A DNA stretch of 64,000 nt from JAHQVI01 sp963749875 (GTDB lineage Bacteria; Pseudomonadota; Alphaproteobacteria; Rhizobiales; Rhodomicrobiaceae), in assembly GCA_963749875.1 (NCBI GenBank), contig CAVVOX010000002.1:434001-498000 (forward strand), written 5' to 3'. The number at the start of each line of letters is the position of its first letter. The first letter of the stretch is position 1. A program made the position numbers and the translations under genes. Positions 1-7,631 of the stretch are shown here, piece after piece. The notes beneath the pieces are model-generated. The model ran no database searches. It saw nothing but the letters and a program-made list of their open reading frames with translations, and was not told the origin of the DNA.

Positions 1-616
1 TGCGGCCCCAATCGACCGCCCAATCCGCGTGCCGGCCGCCGCCAAGCAGCCGCAAAATGCCATTGTCGGCGCTGAGCGGCTGATAGCCTTGGTCGCCGAG
101 ACAGCTCGCGCGCATGGGGGCGAGGTGCCCCGGCCCGACAAGCATCGGCAGGAAGAGGTCCAGGATCAGAGGCGGACCGCCGAGAGCCGCGGCGCGGAAG
201 ATCGCTTCGTTCACCCAGTCGAGCGGCAGGCCGGGTGCGCGCAATGTGTTGAGATAGACCAGACCGATGGCCGGTGCGCCTTCCAGATAGGCCTTGGTCG
301 CAAAAAGCCCGCCGATGGAAAGCCCGGTGAGGATAACGCGCGGCGGGCCAACATGAGCGAGCAGCGCCTTCAGATCCGCAACATGCAGCGCCTCGGTCAG
401 ATCATCCGCAGGCCGTGCCGGGCTCTTCTCCTGGCCGCGCATATTATAGGCGAGCGTACCGAAGCCTTCGGCGCGCAGAGCCGGGCCGATCACGCCCTGC
501 CATTGCGCAGTCGAGCCTGTGATCGCGTTGATAAAGACGAAGGTGGCGCGCCCGTCCGCTGGAGCGTCATATTCGAAGTGGAGTTTCGCGCCCTCGCCGA
601 GATCCAGCGGGTCCAT
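1..616 (-). CDS. Alpha/beta hydrolase, C-terminus cut by window edge
   Basis: Reading the minus strand from the ATG at 616 gives about 205 codons, open to the left edge. The protein starts MDPLDLGEG, has a strand ending FINAITGS, then MRGQEKS and the nucleophile elbow GLSIGG (G-x-S-x-G, residues about 105-110), the usual order in alpha/beta hydrolases of the enol-lactonase/esterase type. The acid and histidine of the triad would lie partly outside the window. It is transcribed divergently from the ABC transporter starting at 963, with a palindromic operator between them, and a second alpha/beta hydrolase lies beyond the transporter genes, so a role in breaking down the transported compound is inferred. 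The substrate is unknown. Confidence 0.85.
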   Translation of the reverse strand, partial: MDPLDLGEGAKLHFEYDAPADGRATFVFINAITGSTAQWQGVIGPALRAEGFGTLAYNMRGQEKSPARPADDLTEALHVADLKALLAHVGPPRVILTGLSIGGLFATKAYLEGAPAIGLVYLNTLRAPGLPLDWVNEAIFRAAALGGPPLILDLFLPMLVGPGHLAPMRASCLGDQGYQPLSADNGILRLLGGGRHADWAVDWGR

Positions 617-824
617 CGCCTGCCTATTCTTTCCAAACTCGCTGCGCCTATACTCGGAGGGACGTCCTTCGCGAGGGCGATATATTGTATCAAAACGTTA
701 AATTTCCGAAAGCATTTCGGGGACAATTCGATGGTGACACCCATCCTGTCGCAAGCCGGCGGTCTGGTGCCCGGCCATCAATTCGATGCTTCGTCCGCAT
801 GGTGGCAGGGGGGCCTGACTCTCC

Positions 825-877
825 TTGACACATCACTGTAATTAGTTCAGCTTTGAACTAATGGTCTGAAATCAGAC
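825..877. promoter_or_regulatory. Operator-like palindromes in divergent promoter region
   Basis: The 617-962 gap separates a minus-strand hydrolase from the plus-strand transporter genes. TTGACA at 825-830 resembles a -35 box. Just downstream is a perfect inverted repeat, ATTAGTTCA (841-849), four-base spacer, TGAACTAAT (854-862), followed by a second perfect dyad GTCTGA-AA-TCAGAC (864-877). Dyads of this size suit a dimeric winged-helix repressor; the MarR gene at 6880 is the obvious local candidate, but this is inference. No convincing -10 box was placed. Confidence 0.55.
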
Positions 878-962
878 TGAAAAATCGACCGGAAAGCACG
901 CCGTTTTCGGCGCTGCGCCATCCGGCTGCCCTGTCTTCTGGGATCATAAAAGGGAGTGAAAC

Positions 963-2216
963 ATGACATCAGTCGCGTCATTCATCACGCGCAGAGCCGC
1001 TATTGCCGGCGCCTTGTGCGCGGCCGTTACAACCGCAACAGCCGTCCACTACTCAACCAGCGCGAAAGCGGCCGACGACATAAAGGTCGGCATCCTGCTG
1101 CCCCTGTCCGGCTCCGTCGCGCCGATCGGAATCAACAATCGCCGGGGACACGAGCTCGCGATCGAAGAGATCAATGCCGCGGGCGGCATCAAGTCGCTCG
1201 GGGGCGCCAAGCTCGTGATGGTCGACGGCGATACGCAGGGCAATCCGAATGTCGGCATCCAGGAGACGGAAAAGCTGGCGCGGCAAGGCGTCGTCGCGAT
1301 TATGGGGGCGTATCAGTCCGGCGTGACATTCCCGACGACACAGATCGCCGAGAAGCTCAAAGTGCCCTATATCGACCCGGTCGCCATCGCCGACAGCATC
1401 ACCGAGGGGCGCAATTTCAAATACACGTTCAAAGTGTCGCCGAAAGCCTCCTGGTATGCGCGCGACCAGCTCAATTTCCTGAAATCCATCGGTGAAAAGA
1501 CCGGCCATCCGGTCAAGAGCGTCGTGCTCATGCATGAAGATACGCTCTTTGGCCAGTCGAGCTCCAAGGGCCAGGCGAAATACGCCGAGAAGCTCGGCAT
1601 CAAGGTTCTCGACAAGATCGCCTATCCCAAGGATACGCCCGACCTGACGGCGACGGTCTCGCGTGTCAAAAGCCTCAAACCCGATGCGCTGGTGCTCGTC
1701 TCCTATATTTCCGACGCGGTGCTGATCACCAAGACGATGAAAGAGCTGGGCGTCAACATCCCGATCGTCGGGACCAGCGCCGGCCATATCGATCCGGCCT
1801 ACATCGCCAATCTCGGCCCGCTCGCCAATTACAGCTTCACGGTCGGCGAGTGGAATCCCGACATGAAAAAGGCGGGCGCCCAGGAAATCAACGAGCGTTT
1901 CGAGAAGAAGTTCGGCATCCCGATGAACGGCCATGCGGCCGAGACTTACATGTCGACCATGGTGCTGCGCGACGCGCTCGAAAAGGCAGGGTCCACCGAT
2001 CGCGAGAAAGTGCGCGATGCGCTGGCGCAGACCGAAATCTGCGGTGACCGGAATATTCTGCCCTATGACTGCATCAAATTCGATGCATCGGGGCAGAGCG
2101 AGCAGGGCCGCCTCGGCATTCTCCAGGTTCAGAACGGCGAGTTCGTCTCCGTCTGGCCGGAGCAGATTTCGCCGAAACAGGCCGTGTGGCCCGTTCCCGC
2201 CTGGGACAAGCGCTGA
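963..2216 (+). CDS. Branched-chain amino acid-type ABC transporter substrate-binding protein
   Basis: A 417-residue periplasmic binding protein of the Leu/Ile/Val (Peripla_BP_6) family. The N-terminus has an RR pair (ITRRAAIAG) ahead of a hydrophobic stretch, so Tat export is possible although Sec is not excluded; cleavage is likely after SAKA, giving a mature start ADDIKVGILLPLSG, the typical first strand of the family. The family motif IEEINAAGGI follows. GGGAGTG lies just before the ATG. It is the first gene of a five-gene transporter set (binding protein, two permeases, two ATPases). In alphaproteobacteria such systems carry amino acids, amides, urea or aromatic acids, so the ligand cannot be named; flanking hydrolases and a MarR gene favour a catabolic substrate. 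Confidence 0.92.
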   Translation: MTSVASFITRRAAIAGALCAAVTTATAVHYSTSAKAADDIKVGILLPLSGSVAPIGINNRRGHELAIEEINAAGGIKSLGGAKLVMVDGDTQGNPNVGIQETEKLARQGVVAIMGAYQSGVTFPTTQIAEKLKVPYIDPVAIADSITEGRNFKYTFKVSPKASWYARDQLNFLKSIGEKTGHPVKSVVLMHEDTLFGQSSSKGQAKYAEKLGIKVLDKIAYPKDTPDLTATVSRVKSLKPDALVLVSYISDAVLITKTMKELGVNIPIVGTSAGHIDPAYIANLGPLANYSFTVGEWNPDMKKAGAQEINERFEKKFGIPMNGHAAETYMSTMVLRDALEKAGSTDREKVRDALAQTEICGDRNILPYDCIKFDASGQSEQGRLGILQVQNGEFVSVWPEQISPKQAVWPVPAWDKR

Positions 2217-2236
2217 ATAGCCTGCCACTGGATAGG

Positions 2237-2268
2237 CCAGGACCTGCGGCCGGCGTTGCAGGTCCTGG
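2237..2268 (+). promoter_or_regulatory. Intercistronic hairpin after the binding-protein gene
   Basis: CCAGGACCTGC (2237-2247) and GCAGGTCCTGG (2258-2268) form a perfect 11-bp stem with a 10-base loop, 20 bases after the binding-protein stop. There is no T-run after it, so it is more likely an mRNA-stabilising or attenuating structure that raises binding protein over permease than a full terminator. Confidence 0.6.
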
Positions 2269-2301
2269 CAGCTTCTCAACCCGAGCGAGCCGCGAGCGTT
2301 C

Positions 2302-3174
2302 ATGAGCACCTTGGTCGCGCAAGCGATAGTCAGTGGGCTGCTGATTGGCGGTGTCTTCGCCCTCATTGCCCTTGGGCTGACACTGATCTTCGGCGTCATG
2401 AAGATCATCAATTTCGCTCATGGCGACTTCCTGATGCTGGGCATGTATTTCGCCTTTTTCCTCTCCGTCATGGCCGGGGTGAACCCTTACATATCGGCCT
2501 TGCTGTCGCTCCCCCTTTTCTTCGCGCTGGGATGGGTGATTCAGGCCCGCCTCATCCGGCCCGTGCTTGATGCGCCCGAGAACATCCAGATCCTCGTTAC
2601 GGTCGGCATTTCGCTGGTCTTGCAGAATGCCGCACTGTTCCTGTTCTCACCGGATTTCCAGAGCCTGCGCCTCTCTTACGGCGCGCAGACCTTTTCCGTC
2701 GCGGGCGTCGCCGTCAGCTATGTCCGGCTGATTGCCTGCGTCGTCTCGCTGTCGACGTCGGTGGGCGTGTTCCTGTTTCTGTCCCGGACCGATACCGGCA
2801 AAGCTCTCAGGGCCTGCGCGGAGCAGCAGACCGGGGCGATGGTCGTCGGCATCGATGTCGGCCGCATGTACAAGATCGCCTTCGGCTTAGGCACCGCTTG
2901 CGTGGCGCTGGCCGGCGTCCTGATGACGCCCTTCTTCTACATCGCTCCGCAGGTGGGGCTGCCCTTCACGCTGATCGCCTTCGTGACGGTCGTCCTTGGC
3001 GGACTTGGCAGCGTCCCCGGTGCGCTCGTCGGCGGACTGATCATCGGCGTCGTTGAGAGCCTCGGCGAAATCCTGCTGCCATCGCCGTCAATGAAGCAGA
3101 TGGCGACCTTCTCCGTCTTCCTGCTCATCCTGCTCGTCAGGCCTCAGGGCCTGCTGGGCGGGCGCATGACATAG
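2302..3174 (+). CDS. livH: LIV-type ABC transporter permease LivH
   Basis: Inner-membrane permease of 290 residues, the usual length of LivH, with about eight hydrophobic segments. The start (GGVFALIALGLTLIFGVMKI, then NFAHGDFLMLG) is the strongly conserved LivH opening, and the cytoplasmic loop with GIDVGRMYKIAF followed by ALAGVL is the ATPase-contact region. It pairs with the LivM-type permease starting 9 bases after its stop. Transport direction is import, energised by the LivG/LivF ATPases downstream. The 85-base gap upstream holds a strong hairpin, which may set its expression below that of the binding protein. Confidence 0.93.
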   Translation: MSTLVAQAIVSGLLIGGVFALIALGLTLIFGVMKIINFAHGDFLMLGMYFAFFLSVMAGVNPYISALLSLPLFFALGWVIQARLIRPVLDAPENIQILVTVGISLVLQNAALFLFSPDFQSLRLSYGAQTFSVAGVAVSYVRLIACVVSLSTSVGVFLFLSRTDTGKALRACAEQQTGAMVVGIDVGRMYKIAFGLGTACVALAGVLMTPFFYIAPQVGLPFTLIAFVTVVLGGLGSVPGALVGGLIIGVVESLGEILLPSPSMKQMATFSVFLLILLVRPQGLLGGRMT

Positions 3175-3183
3175 GGCGCACCG

Positions 3184-4269
3184 ATGCGGCTGGCGATCTT
3201 TCTCATTGTCGGTCTGGCGGTGCTCCTCACTCTGCCCCTTTATGCGGAATCCGATCTCATCGTGGCGATCATGCCGGAAGGATTGACCGGCTCGGCCCTC
3301 CTGAATGTCTTTTTGCTGATCTTCCTGTTCGGCTATTGGGGGCAGTGCTGGAATATCCTCGGCGGCTATGCGGGACAGCTGTCGCTGGGGCATGCGGCCT
3401 ATGTCGGCGTCGGGGCCTATACGTCCTCGCTGCTCTATGTGAATTTCGGGTTGTCGCCGTGGATCGGCATGCTGGCGGGAATGGGGCTATCTGGGCTGTT
3501 CGGCTTTTTCGTCGGTTTTCTGAGCTTCCATTATCGCCTCACCGGACCGTTCTTCGCTCTTGCGACGATCGCCTTTGCCGAACTGCTGCGCCTCACGATC
3601 CTTCATGTCGAGTTCACCGGCGGATCGCTCGGCATTCTCATTCCGCTGACCGGCGACAATTTCTGGGACTTTCAGTTCACGAACAAAGCGCCCTATTACT
3701 ATATCGCGCTCGCTATGATGGTTGCGGTGACGGCGGTCGTTTACTGGATTTCGAGATCGCGCCTCGGTTATTACATGCACGCCGTCCGGCAGGACGAGCA
3801 GGCGGCGGCCGCGATCGGCATCGACACCATCCGCACCAAGCTGATTGCGACGACCCTCAGCGCGGCGCTCACAGGTGCGGGCGGCACGTTCTACGCGCAA
3901 TATTCGCAATATATCGTTCCCGATGACATCATTACCGTCGCGCTGTCCATCGAGATCATTCTGCGGACGATCTTCGGCGGCTCCGCGACCGTCTTCGGCC
4001 CGATCCTCGGCTCCTTCATGCTGACGCCGGTCGCCGAGGCGACGCGCGTCCTGTTCCCCGGCGGCGGCTCGGGCACGGCGGTCGTGCAGATGTTCGCCTC
4101 TGATGCTCCGGTGGCGGAAAAATTCGATGCCTATCTGAATTTCCTCTCGACCGGCGGCGGTGGCGGCGGCGCGCTGTTCCTTTACGGCGTCGTGCTGATC
4201 CTGGTGTGCATCAACATGCCCCGCGGTGTGCTGCCCTGGCTGCAAAGTCGGTTCGGGAGGCCTAGGTGA
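3184..4269 (+). CDS. livM: LIV-type ABC transporter permease LivM
   Basis: Second permease, 361 residues with about nine to ten membrane segments. NILGGYAGQLSLGHAAYVGVG is reduced here to its key parts NILGGYAGQ and LGHAAYVGVGAY, diagnostic of LivM. The loop GIDTIRTKLIATTLS with ALTGAGG is the ATPase-docking element. A glycine-rich segment (TGGGGGGA) sits before the last membrane helix. The TGA stop overlaps the ATG of livG (TGATG), indicating translational coupling. Confidence 0.93.
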   Translation: MRLAIFLIVGLAVLLTLPLYAESDLIVAIMPEGLTGSALLNVFLLIFLFGYWGQCWNILGGYAGQLSLGHAAYVGVGAYTSSLLYVNFGLSPWIGMLAGMGLSGLFGFFVGFLSFHYRLTGPFFALATIAFAELLRLTILHVEFTGGSLGILIPLTGDNFWDFQFTNKAPYYYIALAMMVAVTAVVYWISRSRLGYYMHAVRQDEQAAAAIGIDTIRTKLIATTLSAALTGAGGTFYAQYSQYIVPDDIITVALSIEIILRTIFGGSATVFGPILGSFMLTPVAEATRVLFPGGGSGTAVVQMFASDAPVAEKFDAYLNFLSTGGGGGGALFLYGVVLILVCINMPRGVLPWLQSRFGRPR

Positions 4270-4988
4270 TGCTGCTCGAGGCCAAGAACCTCACGCGCAG
4301 ATTTGGCGGCCTGGTCGCGGTGAACGATGTCAGCCTGAACGTGGACAAGGGCGAGATCGTCGGCCTGATCGGACCCAACGGCGCCGGCAAGACGACGCTT
4401 TTCAATCTCCTTTCCGGTTTTCTGAAACCGGACCTGGGCGATGTTCTTCTCGACGGGGTCAGCATCGTCGGCCTGAAGCCGCATCAGATCTGCCATATGG
4501 GCATGAGCCGGACATTCCAGATCGTCAGACCGTTTCCCGAAATGACCGTTCTGGACAATGTCATGATGGGGGCGTTCAGCGTTCACGCAAAGGCCGCCGA
4601 GGCGCGCAAGCAGGCGCTCTCCGTGCTTGAACGGGTCGGCTTCCGCGACATGGCCGATCGCCGGGCCGGGGACCTGCCGGTCGGGGGACGCAAGCGGCTC
4701 GAAATCGCGAAGGTTCTGGCCACGCAACCGAGGCTGATCCTGCTCGATGAGGTCATGGCGGGACTGACGCCGTCGGAACATAACCAGATGATCGAAACCG
4801 TCCGCCGCATCCGCTCCGGCGGCGTGACGATCGTCATCATCGAGCATGTGATGCCGGTGATCATGAATTTGAGCGACCGGATCTACGTTCTGCATCACGG
4901 TCAGATGATCGCGCAGGGCGTACCTGAGGACATCGTACGCGATCCGGCCGTGGTCGAGGCCTATCTCGGCGAGGATATGGCGCTATGA
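4269..4988 (+). CDS. livG: LIV-type ABC transporter ATP-binding protein LivG
   Basis: ATPase of 239 residues. Walker A is GPNGAGKTT, Walker B is LILLDEVMAGLTP, and the switch histidine lies in IIEHVM. The signature loop reads LPVGGRKRLEIAKVL, the divergent form seen in LivG-type subunits rather than LSGGQ. A GTG three bases upstream could also start translation, but the ATG overlapping the livM stop is preferred. Its end overlaps livF by four bases. Confidence 0.93.
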   Translation: MLLEAKNLTRRFGGLVAVNDVSLNVDKGEIVGLIGPNGAGKTTLFNLLSGFLKPDLGDVLLDGVSIVGLKPHQICHMGMSRTFQIVRPFPEMTVLDNVMMGAFSVHAKAAEARKQALSVLERVGFRDMADRRAGDLPVGGRKRLEIAKVLATQPRLILLDEVMAGLTPSEHNQMIETVRRIRSGGVTIVIIEHVMPVIMNLSDRIYVLHHGQMIAQGVPEDIVRDPAVVEAYLGEDMAL

Positions 4989-5698
4989 CCGTGATGCTGG
5001 AGGTCAGCGGCCTGCGGGCCGGATATGGCGATGTGGAGGTCGTGAAGGGGATTTCCTTCTCGGTCGAGGAAGGCGCCATCGCCACCATCGTCGGTGCGAA
5101 CGGGGCCGGCAAGACGTCCACGCTGAGGGCGCTTTCGGGCATCCTGACGCCGAGCGCCGGCGAGATCCGGTTCTCCGGTGAGCCGATCCACAAGCTTCCG
5201 GCGCATGACATCGTTCGCCGCGGTCTGATCATGGTTCCCGAGGGACGATGCCTGTTTCCTTCGCTCACGGTCCTGGAGAATCTGGAGCTGGGGTCGTTCC
5301 AGAGCCACGTCAAGCAGCACCGGAGGCAATCGCTTGAGCGGGCTTACGCGATCTTTCCGCACCTCAGCGAGCGCGCCGGGCAGAAAGCGGGGACGCTGTC
5401 GGGCGGTGAGCAGCAGATGGTCGCGATTGCCAGAGCCCTGATGGGCATGCCGCGCATGCTGCTGCTGGATGAGCCTTCGCTTGGACTTGCACCCTTCATC
5501 GTCCGGACGATGTTCGAGGTCATCGCGGAGATCAACGCTCAGGGCACGACCGTTCTCTTGGTCGAGCAGAATGTGCAGCACGCCCTGGCCGTGTCGTCGC
5601 AGGCTTGGGTGATCGAGAATGGCGAGATCGTTCTCTCAGGCACGGGTCAGGAAATCATGACCAACGAGCACACCAGGCGAGCCTATCTGGGGCTCTAG
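4985..5698 (+). CDS. livF: LIV-type ABC transporter ATP-binding protein LivF
   Basis: ATPase of 237 residues with Walker A GANGAGKTS, signature LSGGEQQMVAIARAL, Walker B MLLLDEPSLGLAP and switch region LLVEQNVQHAL, all in LivF order. The ATG overlaps the livG stop (ATGA). The stop codon TAG (5696-5698) is exactly where the first copy of the interspersed two-palindrome repeat begins, so the repeat landed at the stop codon without changing the protein. Beyond it come a second hydrolase and a MarR regulator, possibly cotranscribed through the repeat. Confidence 0.93.
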   Translation: MTVMLEVSGLRAGYGDVEVVKGISFSVEEGAIATIVGANGAGKTSTLRALSGILTPSAGEIRFSGEPIHKLPAHDIVRRGLIMVPEGRCLFPSLTVLENLELGSFQSHVKQHRRQSLERAYAIFPHLSERAGQKAGTLSGGEQQMVAIARALMGMPRMLLLDEPSLGLAPFIVRTMFEVIAEINAQGTTVLLVEQNVQHALAVSSQAWVIENGEIVLSGTGQEIMTNEHTRRAYLGL

Positions 5699-5800
5699 AT
5701 CAACCCTCGTTCAAGTGGAATCACTTGGACGAGGTTAAGTTGATCTATTTCAATAAGTTAGCGCAACTATCCGAGTTCGATTTGGACGCGCGTTGCGCTA
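5696..5800 (+). repeat. Two-palindrome interspersed repeat, copy 1
   Basis: About 101 bases between TA (5696-5697) and TA (5799-5800), giving CTAG on both sides. It begins GATCAACCCTCG, folds as a first palindrome (stem around CAAGTG-GAAT-CACTTG) and ends with a second, degenerate palindrome closing in GTTGCGC. The linker reads TTGATCTATTTCAA. It lies between livF and the next hydrolase, ending 35 bases before that gene's ATG. Confidence 0.85.
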
Positions 5801-5835
5801 GAGCGAGTTTACGGCGCACTGACGAAAGGCTAGTG

Positions 5836-6834
5836 ATGCAGGCATTCGGTCCTGAACCGCTCAGACGCGAACACCGGCTGGCCCCCGACGACGGGCGCGA
5901 TGTTCCGCTCTCCATTCTGGAAGTCGCGCCTGCGGACGGCGACGCGGAAAGAACGCCTGTTGTACTGCTGCATGGAGCAACGTTCGGGGCGCCGATGTTC
6001 GACCTGCGGCCGCCCGGCCTCTCGATGCAGCGCGACCTCGCTGCCCGCGGCTGGCGCAATTTCGCTCTCGACATACGCGGCTATGGACAATCGACGCCGT
6101 CCCCGACGCTCGATGCGCCCCCGGAGACAAATGACCCCTATGCCCGCCTGACCGATGCCGTCGACGATCTCGCCGCCGGCATTCGCTTCGTCAGGGAGCG
6201 GACGGGATGCGGGCGGGTGCATCTCATCGGCTTTTCCTGGGGCTCCGTCGTCGCCAGCGTGTTCGCCGAGCGCAACGCCGCGGAGCTAGACCGGCTGGTC
6301 CTCTATGCGCCGGTCTATGCCGAAGTGAACGATATGTGGATCGACAAAATCGCCGATCCGGCGAACCGCACGCGGGTCAATCCCGCATTGGGGGCCTATC
6401 GCTGGGTCGACCTTGCCCAGCTTTTGTCGCGCTGGGACGCCGATATTCCTGATGGCGCATCGAGCGCCGACTTCAGGGCTGAAGCGGTACCGCCCGCCAT
6501 CATAGAGGCGCTAGCCGCCGCCGATCCAGCATCGGGTGACCGCAAGGAGCCGTCGTTCCGCGCGCCCACTGGCGCGCTGGTCGATCTGTTCGAAATCTTC
6601 AACGGGAGGCCGCTCTACGATCCGGGCAGAATTTCGACACCTACCCTGGTTGTTCGGGGCGCCAACGATACCACCTCAACAGTGAGCGATGCCGTGAACC
6701 TCTTCCACCGGCTCGGGGCGAGACGAAAACGGTTCGTAACCATATCGCCCGGCTCGCATTTTCTTTGTGTCGAGCGGAATGCTGCGGAGCTTTTCGACGA
6801 AATCGATGTTTTTCTGAAATCGAGCGCGGATTGA
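5836..6834 (+). CDS. Alpha/beta hydrolase
   Basis: A 332-residue alpha/beta hydrolase fold protein. The oxyanion strand is VVLLHGATFG, then ALDIRGYGQS, nucleophile elbow GFSWGS (Ser), acid in GANDTTS (Asp) and GSHFL (His), so the full Ser-Asp-His triad is visible. The open frame extends upstream through the repeat and into livF, but those codons belong to the repeat and transporter; the ATG at 5836 is chosen because the conserved protein starts there. Its neighbours (transporter, MarR, first hydrolase) suggest it hydrolyses an ester, lactone or amide taken up by the transporter. The exact substrate is unknown. Confidence 0.85.
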   Translation: MQAFGPEPLRREHRLAPDDGRDVPLSILEVAPADGDAERTPVVLLHGATFGAPMFDLRPPGLSMQRDLAARGWRNFALDIRGYGQSTPSPTLDAPPETNDPYARLTDAVDDLAAGIRFVRERTGCGRVHLIGFSWGSVVASVFAERNAAELDRLVLYAPVYAEVNDMWIDKIADPANRTRVNPALGAYRWVDLAQLLSRWDADIPDGASSADFRAEAVPPAIIEALAAADPASGDRKEPSFRAPTGALVDLFEIFNGRPLYDPGRISTPTLVVRGANDTTSTVSDAVNLFHRLGARRKRFVTISPGSHFLCVERNAAELFDEIDVFLKSSAD

Positions 6835-6879
6835 TAGGCCTCGATAGTTCCGCCTCTCAGGAATGGCGATTGGACCTTG

Positions 6880-7422
6880 GTGAGTGATTTGTCGATAAGA
6901 GCCGGTTCCTCGGCGCAGGACGATGACGGACGAGAAACCGGCACCGGGAGCCGGCGGACCGCCGATCTGGCGCATATTCTGGAAAAGAATCCGATCCTCG
7001 ACGCCTATCTTCTAAACTATCTCGCCAATTTCTATGTCGGCCCGCTGCTGAAGCTGGTCGAAGCGCGTCAGGGGCTGACGCGGCCCGAATGGATCGTGAT
7101 TTTCTGCCTGTCTCAATATGAAGGGCTGAATGCCCGGCAGATCAGCGATGTCACGGGCCGCGTCAAGAGCAGCATCAGCCACGCCATCAAATTGCTTGAG
7201 CGGAAGAAGTTCCTGCGGCGCATAGCGGATCCGGCGGATGGCCGCCGCCAGGTCCTCCAGCTCACCGCGAGCGGACGGGGCGCATATGAGGATCTCGTCG
7301 GCTTCTTTATCGAGCGCGAGCAGGCGATGCTGGCCTGCCTGACCGATGCGGAACGGCGTTCGTTCCGCAAGCTGATGCTGAAGTTGACGAGGCACACGGA
7401 GAGCTGGGCCCGCAGCTATTAG
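6880..7422 (+). CDS. MarR-family transcriptional regulator
   Basis: About 180 residues. The winged helix-turn-helix covers roughly residues 65-140: EWIVIFCLSQYEGLNARQ, VKSSISHAIKLLERKKFL as recognition helix, and the wing ADGRRQVLQLTASGR, all typical of MarR. The N-terminal 25 residues are polar and probably disordered. The start is GTG (GGA five bases before); a TTG three bases earlier is possible. As the last gene of the cluster it is the best candidate to bind the palindromes at 841-877 and respond to the transported or hydrolysed ligand; this is inference from context. Confidence 0.85.
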   Translation: MSDLSIRAGSSAQDDDGRETGTGSRRTADLAHILEKNPILDAYLLNYLANFYVGPLLKLVEARQGLTRPEWIVIFCLSQYEGLNARQISDVTGRVKSSISHAIKLLERKKFLRRIADPADGRRQVLQLTASGRGAYEDLVGFFIEREQAMLACLTDAERRSFRKLMLKLTRHTESWARSY

Positions 7423-7462
7423 GGCAGCATCCGCTTTGACGGAACCGTCCAAAATACTTGTT

Positions 7463-7567
7463 CGTCGCGCCGGACTTGATCCGGTGCCCAATTCTCTATC
7501 GGTCACGCAATAACTTTGCGGATAGGCCAACAGGCCGGATCTCCGCTTCGCTCCGTCCGGGGCGACG
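7463..7567. repeat. REP-like palindromic intergenic sequence
   Basis: CGTCGCGCCGGACTTGATCC near 7463 and the partly complementary block ending GTCCGGGGCGACG (to 7567) form an imperfect long dyad. The wording resembles GC-rich REP-type sequences common between alphaproteobacterial genes. It separates the convergent marR and aminopeptidase genes, so it may act as a bidirectional terminator region. Confidence 0.45.
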
Positions 7568-7631
7568 TTCGTTTCCAATGAACATAATCCTGCATTCCTG
7601 CGGGATCAGTTCCGATGGATCGGGATCGCTG

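Noticed and set aside
29..841. 270-codon plus-strand frame at the left edge
   Set aside because: The minus strand here encodes a clear alpha/beta hydrolase with its nucleophile motif; the plus frame is its shadow.
1053..2411. 452-codon minus-strand frame opposite the binding-protein gene
   Set aside because: Antisense shadow; it crosses the gene boundary and the intercistronic hairpin.
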